In this document: piece after piece, positions 1 through 5,244 of the stretch
How positions within the stretch are numbered: the first letter of the stretch is position 1
How the letters are laid out: each line of letters begins with the position of its first letter
NCBI GenBank assembly: GCA_030603465.1
Contig: JAUVXT010000187.1
Coordinates: 1 to 5,319, forward strand
DNA length: 5,319 bases
Source of the DNA: Deltaproteobacteria bacterium
GTDB lineage: Bacteria; Desulfobacterota; Syntrophia; Syntrophales; UBA2210
Reading direction: 5' to 3'
Program-made: the position numbers and the translations under genes
The notes under the pieces: model-generated
What the model saw: only the letters and a program-made list of their open reading frames with translations
Databases searched by the model: none
What the model was told of the DNA's origin: nothing

Positions 1-785
1 GAATGACTGAAGGCCATGCCGGCCATATTGGCGGCTATAAGCATGGCGCCCCTTGTCTCTATATTATTCCCGTCGGTAACTGACGTTACGAGGTTTTTAA
101 ATATCAGTTCGATGGCCCCGAATGCCAGTATGTCTGACAGGGGCGACGCGTCGATCCCGACAGACGCCTCAATGGCATGGGTGAGCGCGTCCATACCGGT
201 AGATGCCGTCAGTCCGGGGGGAAGGGTGAGAGTCATTTCAGGATCGAGGACGGCGATATCGGGGATGAGATACCTGTCGGAAAAGGAGAGCTTTGATTTG
301 TTTTTTCTGTCGTATATGACCGCGGCCAGGGTGCATTCACTCCCCGTACCCGCCGTTGTAGGTATGACAACGAGGGGCTTGAGCGGTCGTGTCAGTGTCC
401 CCGTTCCCGAATAATCTTCCACCAGATCTCCCCCTTCGGTGAAGATGACATTTGCCCCCTTTGCCGTATCGATAACACTCCCGCCACCTATGGCTATAAG
501 CCCCTGGGCGCCCGATTCTTGTGCCCGCTCTGCCACTTCGGTAACGATGGCAACCTCCGAATCCTGGCTCACATCGAAAAAGGTGCCTGTTATGTCTATT
601 CCGGCAGGAGTCAGTCCTTCAGTCACCCTCTCAACAAGACCAGTATCATGGATGATCCTGTCCGATATGATGAAGTATTTCATGGCGCCCAGAGATAAGC
701 ATTCCGTGGAAATATCCCGGGCCAGCCCCGCGCCATAGACCACCCTGGTGGGATTGTGAAACTGGAAAAATTCGGGCAACGTCAT
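1..785 (-). CDS. Iron-containing alcohol dehydrogenase, N-terminal part (3' end outside window)
   Basis: This is a group III (Fe-ADH family) NAD(P)-dependent alcohol dehydrogenase, a cytoplasmic enzyme interconverting an alcohol and its aldehyde or ketone. 261 residues are visible of a usual 380-400, and the frame is open to the left edge. The start is ATG at 785, preceded by AAAGGAG with a 5-nt spacer. The N-terminus (FQFHNPTRVVYGAG, residues 7-20) is typical. The nucleotide-binding motif GGGSVIDTAK is at 100-109, the family signature PTTAGTGSE at 142-150, and GMDALTHAIE at 197-206. In the last motif D199 and H203 match the first two metal ligands of FucO-type enzymes; the two later histidines would lie off the window. 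It is transcribed away from the B12 genes from its own promoter. The substrate cannot be read from sequence. Some relatives act beside B12-dependent diol dehydratases, but nothing here shows that link. The family call is sure. Confidence 0.95.
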   Translation of the reverse strand, partial: MTLPEFFQFHNPTRVVYGAGLARDISTECLSLGAMKYFIISDRIIHDTGLVERVTEGLTPAGIDITGTFFDVSQDSEVAIVTEVAERAQESGAQGLIAIGGGSVIDTAKGANVIFTEGGDLVEDYSGTGTLTRPLKPLVVIPTTAGTGSECTLAAVIYDRKNKSKLSFSDRYLIPDIAVLDPEMTLTLPPGLTASTGMDALTHAIEASVGIDASPLSDILAFGAIELIFKNLVTSVTDGNNIETRGAMLIAANMAGMAFSH

Positions 786-859
786 TGCGACTCCTTTATG
801 AGCAGTGTTTAGTGTGACATGGATAACAGATGAGAGGTTTCAGCTATGTAATATCATAT

Positions 860-888
860 AGTATAGTATAGCGCTGTAATTATGTGAA
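860..888 (-). promoter_or_regulatory. Sigma70-like promoter of the alcohol dehydrogenase gene
   Basis: On the minus strand, TTCACA (883-888, 5 of 6 to consensus) and TATACT (860-865, 5 of 6) are separated by exactly 17 nt. Transcription would start near 853 and give a leader of about 68 nt before the ATG at 785. A second overlapping TATACT (865-870) has a 12-nt spacing and is unlikely to be used. The prediction rests on consensus match only. Confidence 0.6.
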
Positions 889-892
889 GAGA

Positions 893-906
893 TTTTTTTA
901 AAAAAA
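893..906. repeat. Perfect T7A7 palindrome between the divergent promoters
   Basis: Seven T are followed by seven A. The tract lies just upstream of both divergent -35 boxes, about 5 nt from the dehydrogenase -35 and 19 nt from the btuC -35. It could act as a UP-type element or a bent-DNA tract for either promoter. It could also be a short transcription end signal, but no GC-rich stem precedes it on either strand. Confidence 0.4.
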
Positions 907-925
907 CTGCGTTTCGATTTTTCCC

Positions 926-952
926 TTGACTCGAAGCTATAACTTATATATT
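926..952 (+). promoter_or_regulatory. Putative promoter of the riboswitch-btuC-btuD operon
   Basis: TTGACT (926-931, 5 of 6) is followed by TATATT (947-952, 5 of 6) at a short 15-nt spacing, or by TATTTT (949-954, 4 of 6) at 17 nt. Either would start transcription around 957-962, just before the cobalamin aptamer, giving a leader of about 290 nt. The position fits a riboswitch-controlled operon, but which -10 is used cannot be decided. Confidence 0.55.
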
Positions 953-967
953 TTCCTCGTAGGAAAA
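951..967. repeat. Inverted repeat at the btuC transcription start
   Basis: TTTTCCTCGTAGGAAAA has two perfect 7-nt arms around a 3-nt centre. It overlaps the -10 box and the likely start site. It could be a repressor operator in DNA, or a 5'-terminal hairpin of the leader RNA if transcription starts early enough. It is not part of the cobalamin aptamer consensus. Confidence 0.45.
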
Positions 968-983
968 CTTAATAAGTCATACC

Positions 984-1136
984 AGACACGGATGGATGTG
1001 TGGAAGAGGGGTGCAATTCCCCCGCTGCCCCGCAGCCGTAAAGGGAACGAAAGCCCAGAGAGTCACTGTTGTGGATAATAACACGATGGGAAGGCGGGCA
1101 AGTAGGCAGCCCTGAGCCGGAAGACCTGTTCATCTG
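984..1136 (+). promoter_or_regulatory. Cobalamin riboswitch controlling btuC-btuD
   Basis: This is a B12-sensing RNA aptamer. The conserved core is clear: GAGGGGTGCAATTCCCCC (P3 side, 1006-1023), GCTGCCCCGCAGCCGTAAAG (1024-1043), then GGGAACGAAAGCCC, the GTCACTG segment (1062-1068), GATGGGAAGGCGGGCAAGTA (1085-1104), and the B12 box AGCCGGAAGACCTG (1115-1128). The outer P1 ends are approximate and pair less neatly than in the second copy. Bound cobalamin normally turns such operons off. No stem plus U-run follows, so translational control of what lies downstream is more likely than intrinsic termination. The aptamer identity is very secure; the ligand subclass (adenosyl or other cobalamin) is not resolved. 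Confidence 0.95.
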
Positions 1137-1143
1137 AAATTCC

Positions 1144-1183
1144 TCGCGGGAGGTGATTCAATGAAGTTCCAATCTTTTGAATC
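1144..1183 (+). promoter_or_regulatory. Hairpins masking the small-ORF ribosome binding site (possible expression platform)
   Basis: Just after the aptamer, CCTC (1143-1146) can pair with GAGG (1150-1153) of the Shine-Dalgarno sequence. GATTCAA (1155-1161), which reaches the A of the ATG at 1161, can pair perfectly with TTGAATC (1177-1183) across a 15-nt loop. Either pairing would block initiation of the small ORF at 1161. These are seen complementarities; the switching role is inferred. Confidence 0.4.
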
Positions 1184-1226
1184 CGCACAAATACATATCC
1201 GCCTGGGCAACAGTGACAATAAATAG
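1161..1226 (+). CDS. Small ORF (21 codons), possible leader peptide in the riboswitch platform
   Basis: ATG at 1161 is preceded by GGGAGGTGATTCA, an almost ideal Shine-Dalgarno match (GGAGGTGA) with good spacing. The frame runs 21 codons (MKFQSFESAQ, then IHIRLGNSDNK) to TAG at 1224-1226. The peptide resembles nothing I recognise: it is hydrophilic and has no signal or membrane segment. It sits between the cobalamin aptamer and btuC, whose own ribosome site is poor, and stops 24 nt before the btuC ATG. It may therefore carry ribosomes towards btuC (reinitiation), or be the riboswitch's direct target. It could also be chance. The product itself may have no function. Confidence 0.4.
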   Translation: MKFQSFESAQIHIRLGNSDNK

Positions 1227-1250
1227 GGCAGTGATGCCGGGTAATTATAT

Positions 1251-2273
1251 ATGGATAAATCTCCATTAACTCCCTTAAAGGTAATAAAAATCACTTTTGT
1301 GCTGGCTGTGATCCTCGTTGTGGTGATGGTTGGTGCCACCCTTGTCGGTTCAACCAGAATCGGCCTTGTACAAGGCCTGAAGGGACTCTTCTACGGATGG
1401 CACGGTGATAATTCCTTTCTGAAACCATCGGAAAAGACAATTCTCTTTTCCATCCGCCTTCCCCGTGTACTATTTGCCGGACTTGTCGGCGCGGCCCTCT
1501 CCTCTGCCGGTGTCGTCTTCCAGGCCCTCCTCAGAAATCCCCTGGCAGATCCTTATATCCTGGGCATCTCAGGCGGCGCGGCTGTTGGAGCAATTGTAAG
1601 TATTGTGGCCTTAAGCTCGTTACCATTCTGTGTTCCTTTCCTGGCATTTCTTGGGGCGATTTTTACCGTGATTCTCGTCTTTCTCATAGGGGGAACAAGA
1701 AAGGGACTCGACTCGAACACACTCCTTCTGGCCGGCGTCATAATAAACGCCTTTTTTTCGGCCATTATCATGTTTCTTGTGTCCATAAGCGGCAGCGCCG
1801 ATCTGCACACCATAACATTCTGGCTGATGGGAGACCTGAGCATGGTGAGCCCGGGAGAGATTATACTGGGAGGCATATTCCTCGTTGTGGGATTTTTCAT
1901 TGTTTATGCTCAGGCCAGGACCCTCAATATGATTGTAACGGGTGAGGAAACAGCCCTGCAGCTCGGAATAAATGTAGAGAGGACGAAAATCATACTGTTC
2001 CTTGCAAGTTCCGTTATGACCGCCGTGGCAGTGGCATTCAGCGGGATCATAGGTTTTGTCGGCTTGATTATCCCTCATATCATGAGAATGGCGCTCGGTT
2101 CGGATCACCGGCTTCTGTTGCCGGCGGCCTTCCTCTTCGGCGCCTCTTTTTTGATTATAGCCGACACAATAGCACGGACAATCGTGCCCTACACGGAGTT
2201 GCCCGTCGGTGTTATTACGGCCATCTGCGGTGCCCCCTATTTTATTTATCTGCTGAGAAGGAGGGCTGTCTGA
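1251..2273 (+). CDS. btuC: Cobalamin ABC transporter permease BtuC-like (FecCD family)
   Basis: This is the inner-membrane channel subunit of an ABC importer; two copies pair with two BtuD ATPases to bring B12 from the periplasmic binding protein into the cytoplasm. It has 340 residues, normal for FecCD permeases. The first membrane segment is at about 12-34. The family motif around IRLPRVL (68-74) leads into SAGVVFQALLRNPLADPYIL (85-104) and GISGGAA. FWLMGDLS is at 190-197. The cytoplasmic coupling region GEETALQLGI is at 231-240, GIIGFVGLIIPHIMRM at 265-280, and LPVGVITAICGAPYF at 317-331. About ten helices are expected. The start at 1251 is fixed by an in-frame TAA at 1242; the site before it is AT-rich with only a weak GGG. 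FecCD permeases also carry haem or siderophores; the B12 assignment comes from the riboswitches and BtuB nearby. Confidence 0.92.
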   Translation: MDKSPLTPLKVIKITFVLAVILVVVMVGATLVGSTRIGLVQGLKGLFYGWHGDNSFLKPSEKTILFSIRLPRVLFAGLVGAALSSAGVVFQALLRNPLADPYILGISGGAAVGAIVSIVALSSLPFCVPFLAFLGAIFTVILVFLIGGTRKGLDSNTLLLAGVIINAFFSAIIMFLVSISGSADLHTITFWLMGDLSMVSPGEIILGGIFLVVGFFIVYAQARTLNMIVTGEETALQLGINVERTKIILFLASSVMTAVAVAFSGIIGFVGLIIPHIMRMALGSDHRLLLPAAFLFGASFLIIADTIARTIVPYTELPVGVITAICGAPYFIYLLRRRAV

Positions 2274-2276
2274 TTT

Positions 2277-3107
2277 ATGTTTGCCGTGGAATGCGAAAAT
2301 ATCAGATTCAGATATCAAAAGGAGTGGATTTTGGAGGATCTGTCTTTCAAGGGCGCTGAAGGGGAATTTTTCGGGATAATAGGACCCAATGGTTCGGGTA
2401 AGACGACGCTCCTCAAGATCGTGGACGGTATCTTGAATCCTGAACGGGGATCAGTTTGCATCGGTAAGACCGATATAAGGGAGATGAAAAGAAACGATTT
2501 TGCGAAGATTGTGGCCATGGTTCCCCAGGATTCGCCCATGATTTTCCCTTTTACCGTCCATGAAGTCGTATTGATGGGGAGGGCGCCACATTTAGGCCGG
2601 CTGATGTTTGAGAGAAAGAGCGACTTTGCGGTGTCTCAGAAAGCAATGGAATTGACTGATACGCTGTCATTGGCAGAGAGAAATATTAATGAATTGAGCG
2701 GTGGTGAACGGCAGAGGGTCCTGATAGCCAGGGCTCTGGCTCAGGAACCCGGTGTTATCCTCCTGGACGAGTCGACGGCCCACCTGGACATAAAGCATCA
2801 GGTGGCCTTCTTTGATCTCATAAGGGCCTTAAACAGAAAAGAGGGGCTTACCGTTATTGCCGTGACTCACGATATAAATCTGGCCGCTCTCTTTTGTGAC
2901 AGGATCATGATGTTAAAAGAAGGATGCATTCACTCCATCGGAACGCCTGATGAGGTGATTACCGAATCCAACATTAAGGAGGTTTATGAAACAGATGTAT
3001 TGGTGGATTGCAATTCGCAAACAGGATTGCCGAGAGTAACATTATTGAGTTCCAATCTGTCAGATCAAGGAAGCCGGTCAAATGCCGGCGCTGCCCCGCA
3101 ACTGTAG
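2277..3107 (+). CDS. btuD: Cobalamin ABC transporter ATP-binding protein BtuD-like (FepC/BtuD family)
   Basis: This is the cytoplasmic ATPase that powers the BtuC channel. It has 276 residues. Walker A GPNGSGKTT is at 36-44, the Q-loop Q84 in VPQDSP, the ABC signature LSGGERQR at 140-147, Walker B VILLDE at 160-165, the D-loop STAHLD at 166-171 and the switch histidine H198 in VTHD. All catalytic residues are present; the usual DEPT is DEST here. The ATG is 3 nt after the btuC stop, with AAGGAGG (2258-2264) inside the btuC end at a rather long 12-nt spacing, so the two are co-transcribed and probably coupled. The family's usual end is near residue 257. The last 17 residues (NLSDQGSRSNAGAAPQL) are encoded by the second cobalamin aptamer, whose conserved CTGTAG supplies the stop, so this tail is probably not functional as protein. 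Confidence 0.93.
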   Translation: MFAVECENIRFRYQKEWILEDLSFKGAEGEFFGIIGPNGSGKTTLLKIVDGILNPERGSVCIGKTDIREMKRNDFAKIVAMVPQDSPMIFPFTVHEVVLMGRAPHLGRLMFERKSDFAVSQKAMELTDTLSLAERNINELSGGERQRVLIARALAQEPGVILLDESTAHLDIKHQVAFFDLIRALNRKEGLTVIAVTHDINLAALFCDRIMMLKEGCIHSIGTPDEVITESNIKEVYETDVLVDCNSQTGLPRVTLLSSNLSDQGSRSNAGAAPQL

Positions 3108-3208
3108 GCGGAACGAAATCCACGCAATGCCACTGATTCCCTAAAAAGGGGGTTGGGAAGGCGTGGAAAGTAGGCGTTGCCGCAAGCCAGGAGACTTATC
3201 TGACGGAT
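3055..3208 (+). promoter_or_regulatory. Second cobalamin riboswitch, controlling btuB and overlapping the btuD 3' end
   Basis: The core GCGCTGCCCCGCAACTGTAG (3088-3107) is followed by GCGGAACGAAATCC, GCCACTG (3129-3135), GTTGGGAAGGCGTGGAAAGT (3152-3171) and the B12 box AAGCCAGGAGAC (3184-3195). P1 is exceptionally clear: 3055-3065 pairs with 3198-3208 over 11 consecutive positions, with one U-G wobble. The 5' half lies inside btuD, whose stop TAG (3105-3107) is in the aptamer core. The aptamer ends about 80 nt before btuB. I see no convincing promoter in the end of btuD, so it is probably part of the long operon transcript. The identity is very secure. Confidence 0.95.
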
Positions 3209-3210
3209 AA
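3196..3210 (+). promoter_or_regulatory. Alternative hairpin competing with P1 of the second riboswitch
   Basis: TTATC (3196-3200) can pair with GATAA (3206-3210) around TGACG. It uses part of the P1 3' strand (3198-3208), so the two structures exclude each other. It is short and mostly A-U, so a switching role is only a possibility. Confidence 0.3.
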
Positions 3211-3213
3211 AAC

Positions 3214-3251
3214 AGTGCCCTAAAGAAAACCACGAGTTTTCGTTAGGCACT
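3214..3251 (+). other. Long imperfect hairpin in the btuB leader, without a U-run
   Basis: AGTGCC (3214-3219) pairs with GGCACT (3246-3251), TAA with TTA, and GAAAAC (3225-3230) with GTTTTC (3236-3241) around CACGA. That makes 15 pairs with one bulged C and one A-G mismatch. It sits between the aptamer and the btuB start and is probably part of the expression platform. The plus strand after it reads AAAATAACA, so it is not a classical Rho-independent terminator. On the minus strand it would be followed by only a short T stretch. Confidence 0.6.
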
Positions 3252-3276
3252 AAAATAACATTCCCGACGGAGGGAA

Positions 3277-3283
3277 AAGGAGG
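3277..3283 (+). promoter_or_regulatory. btuB ribosome binding site, deciding the start
   Basis: AAGGAGG ends 5 nt before the ATG at 3289 and only 2 nt before the overlapping in-frame ATG at 3286, which favours 3289. A third ATG at 3301 is too far away. A small stem, TTCCC (3261-3265) with GGGAA (3272-3276), ends directly at the site and could affect its access. Confidence 0.7.
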
Positions 3284-3288
3284 TTATG

Positions 3289-5160
3289 ATGAAAAGAGGT
3301 ATGAAGAAGTTATTAGTTTTGTTGACATGTTTGTTTGTTGCTTCATCTATTCCTGTCTATGCACAGGAAGGAAACGATACAATAACAATGGAAGAAACAG
3401 TGGTAACGGCAAGCAGGATAGAAGAGCCTTTGAAATATTCACCTGATTCCGTGACCGTTGTGACAGGTGAAGAAATCAAGAAAAAAGGAAAGCAGACTGT
3501 CATAGATGTGCTGAAGGATATCCCTGGCCTTTCGATCGCGCAATATGGAACGCCCGGTGGTTCTTCGTTGATCTACTTACGCGGGACGAATAATGCCCAT
3601 ACCCTGATTATGATTGACGGCGTGCGCGTTGGTGATCCGATGAGCACGGATGGGAAAATGAGTATTACCGATCTTTCCACGGACAACATAGAAAGGATAG
3701 AGATTGTCCGTGGAGCGCAGAGTGTTTTATATGGGTCAGATGCCATTGGCGGCGTCATCAATATAATTACCAAAAAGGGTAAGGGTAAACCGAAGCTTTA
3801 CCTGTCTTCCGAAGGTGGATCTTTTGAGACATTCAGGGAGAAGGGGGGTGTCAGCGGGTCGAATGACAAGATTAACTATGCCGCGTCTGTATCACGTTTG
3901 GATGTCAAATGCGTATCAAGGGCGGAAGAAGATCTGGGAAACACTGAAAGGGATTATTACCACGATACCAATATATCTGCCCGTGTTGACGGCCGGATTG
4001 GCGAAACCGTAGGAATGGGCTTTTCAGTACGCCACTCCGAATCGTCAATGGATTATGATGACACAGGGACTGATGCTGATAAGGTTCAGGATACGGATAT
4101 TACGACTGTCTCTACAAATTTCGATCAGGATATTTCCGACTGGTGGCAGCATACCATCAAATTTGGCATCACGGAGACAAAAAGAGAATATACAAAAAAC
4201 AATGGCGTTTTTAATGGGACATATAAAGGAACAATAAAACTGGCATCCTGGCAGCATAATTTCTTTATTGGAGAAATTGATACAATCACGGCGGGATTCG
4301 ATTACCAAGGAGAGAGCGGCGATATACAGGATCCATGGGGAGACGTTAGAGAGAAGGAGGTCGACACAAAAAGTTTCTTTATCCAGAACAAGCTGACTCC
4401 GTTTAAGGGTCTCTCGTTTACCCTTGGCGCCCGTCACGATGACCATCAGACATTTGGCGGCAAGGACACATATAAGGGAGCACTGGCCTATTTCTATAAG
4501 AATACAGGAACCAAGGTAAGAGGAAGCTATGGCACGGGATTTCATGCCCCCTCTCTCTATCAACTTTATTCAAGCTATGGTGATGTTAATCTTAAGCCTG
4601 AAGAGAGCAAGGGTTACGACATGGGTATAGATCAGGAGCTGTTCGATAAAAAGGTATTGCTATCTGTGACTTACTTTCATACTGAAATTGACGATTTGAT
4701 TGATTTTAATATGAGTACATATAAATATTATAATGTCGGTAAAGTCGAAACTGAGGGCTGGGAAACCGCATTATCACTGAAGCCCTTGGAGTGGTTGACT
4801 TTCGATGCCCATTACACCTATACCGCGGCAAAGAATGAGACGGAGGGCGATGCAGATAAAGGCAAGTTCATGATATACCGGCCGAAACATGCCGGTGGCG
4901 CTTCCCTGAATATAAAACCGCTGGAAAAACTGAATGTGAATCTCAACGCGCAGTACACGGGGAAAAGATACGACAACGCCGCTAACAGCGTAAAAATGCC
5001 TGCGTATACACTCTTCAATCTCGCCACCTCCTACGATGTGACGGACTGGCTGCAGTTTTTCGGAAGGGTGGAAAATCTGACGGATCAGCAATATCAGTCG
5101 GTTTATCAGTATGGTGAACCGGGGATCGGGTTTTATGCGGGGACCAAGGTGACTTTTTGA
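3289..5160 (+). CDS. btuB: TonB-dependent outer-membrane cobalamin receptor BtuB
   Basis: This outer-membrane beta-barrel binds B12 outside the cell and moves it to the periplasm with energy from TonB-ExbBD. It has 623 residues from the ATG at 3289 (624 from 3286), close to E. coli BtuB. A signal peptide covers residues 1-25 (KRGMKK, a hydrophobic core, then VYA before QEG). A TonB box (METVVTASR type) is at about 34-43. The plug domain runs from about 50 to 162, with the motifs LRGTNNAHTLIMIDGVRV (98-115) and IERIEIVRGAQSVLYGSDAI (135-154), then GGVINIITKK. The rest is barrel, with KPEESKGYDMG and a C-terminal RVENLTDQQYQ followed by a terminal phenylalanine, the usual assembly signal. The protein is intact. 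The cysteine in the signal peptide does not form a proper lipobox. B12 as substrate rests on the riboswitch just upstream and the BtuCD neighbours; the barrel alone would not prove it. Confidence 0.93.
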   Translation: MKRGMKKLLVLLTCLFVASSIPVYAQEGNDTITMEETVVTASRIEEPLKYSPDSVTVVTGEEIKKKGKQTVIDVLKDIPGLSIAQYGTPGGSSLIYLRGTNNAHTLIMIDGVRVGDPMSTDGKMSITDLSTDNIERIEIVRGAQSVLYGSDAIGGVINIITKKGKGKPKLYLSSEGGSFETFREKGGVSGSNDKINYAASVSRLDVKCVSRAEEDLGNTERDYYHDTNISARVDGRIGETVGMGFSVRHSESSMDYDDTGTDADKVQDTDITTVSTNFDQDISDWWQHTIKFGITETKREYTKNNGVFNGTYKGTIKLASWQHNFFIGEIDTITAGFDYQGESGDIQDPWGDVREKEVDTKSFFIQNKLTPFKGLSFTLGARHDDHQTFGGKDTYKGALAYFYKNTGTKVRGSYGTGFHAPSLYQLYSSYGDVNLKPEESKGYDMGIDQELFDKKVLLSVTYFHTEIDDLIDFNMSTYKYYNVGKVETEGWETALSLKPLEWLTFDAHYTYTAAKNETEGDADKGKFMIYRPKHAGGASLNIKPLEKLNVNLNAQYTGKRYDNAANSVKMPAYTLFNLATSYDVTDWLQFFGRVENLTDQQYQSVYQYGEPGIGFYAGTKVTF

Positions 5161-5201
5161 ACAGAAGAGAGGCGAAGGATTCGTAAAAAGCTCCGCTATG
5201 C

Positions 5202-5215
5202 CCCGACGAGTCGGG
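5202..5215. terminator. Hairpin after btuB, possible weak terminator
   Basis: CCCGA and TCGGG pair around CGAG, 42 nt after the btuB stop. The run after it is ACATTATAATT, not a U-tract, so intrinsic termination would be weak. It is the only GC-rich stem after the receptor gene. Alternatively it may be half of a dispersed repeat together with the next hairpin. Confidence 0.35.
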
Positions 5216-5220
5216 ACATT

Positions 5221-5244
5221 ATAATTGCAAGTAACTTGCATTAT
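5221..5244. repeat. AT-rich inverted repeat downstream of btuB
   Basis: TGCAAG (5226-5231) and CTTGCA (5235-5240) are perfect arms around TAA. The pairing extends through ATAA/TTAT with one bulged T. A diverged copy of one arm, TTACTTGGCAT, lies at 5258-5268. It may be a protein binding site for a gene starting beyond the window. The rest of 5161-5319 is AT-rich and shows no gene. Confidence 0.45.

Larger units (their letters stand above)
786..1250. other. Divergent intergenic region between the alcohol dehydrogenase and the B12 operon
   Basis: This 465-nt stretch lacks a normal-sized gene and is mainly regulatory. Reading left to right, it holds the dehydrogenase 5' leader and promoter (to 888), a perfect A/T palindrome (893-906), the btuC promoter (926-952), an inverted repeat (951-967), a cobalamin riboswitch (about 984-1136), and a platform with hairpins and one small ORF (1161-1226). 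Minus-strand open frames across 1063-1339 cover the riboswitch and the permease start and are not credible genes. Confidence 0.85.

Noticed and set aside
16..738. Plus-strand open frames at 16-414 and 439-738
   Set aside because: They lie antisense to the alcohol dehydrogenase, whose minus-strand frame carries all the family motifs. Their translations show no recognisable domain.
1063..1339. Minus-strand open frames over the first riboswitch and the btuC start
   Set aside because: They run antisense to a conserved structured RNA and the permease, lack ribosome sites and have no recognisable features.
1553..2318. Minus-strand frames of 115 and 232 codons inside btuC
   Set aside because: They are antisense shadows of the permease. 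Their composition is that of reverse-read hydrophobic codons, with no family motif.
3008..3045. Possible internal promoter for btuB in the end of btuD (TTGCAA with TAACAT)
   Set aside because: The spacing is 23 nt and the -10 match is only 4 of 6. No better pair was seen, so it cannot be supported.
4045..4563. Minus-strand frame of 172 codons inside btuB, and another at 4774-5241
   Set aside because: They are antisense to an intact TonB-dependent receptor, and neither has a recognisable domain.
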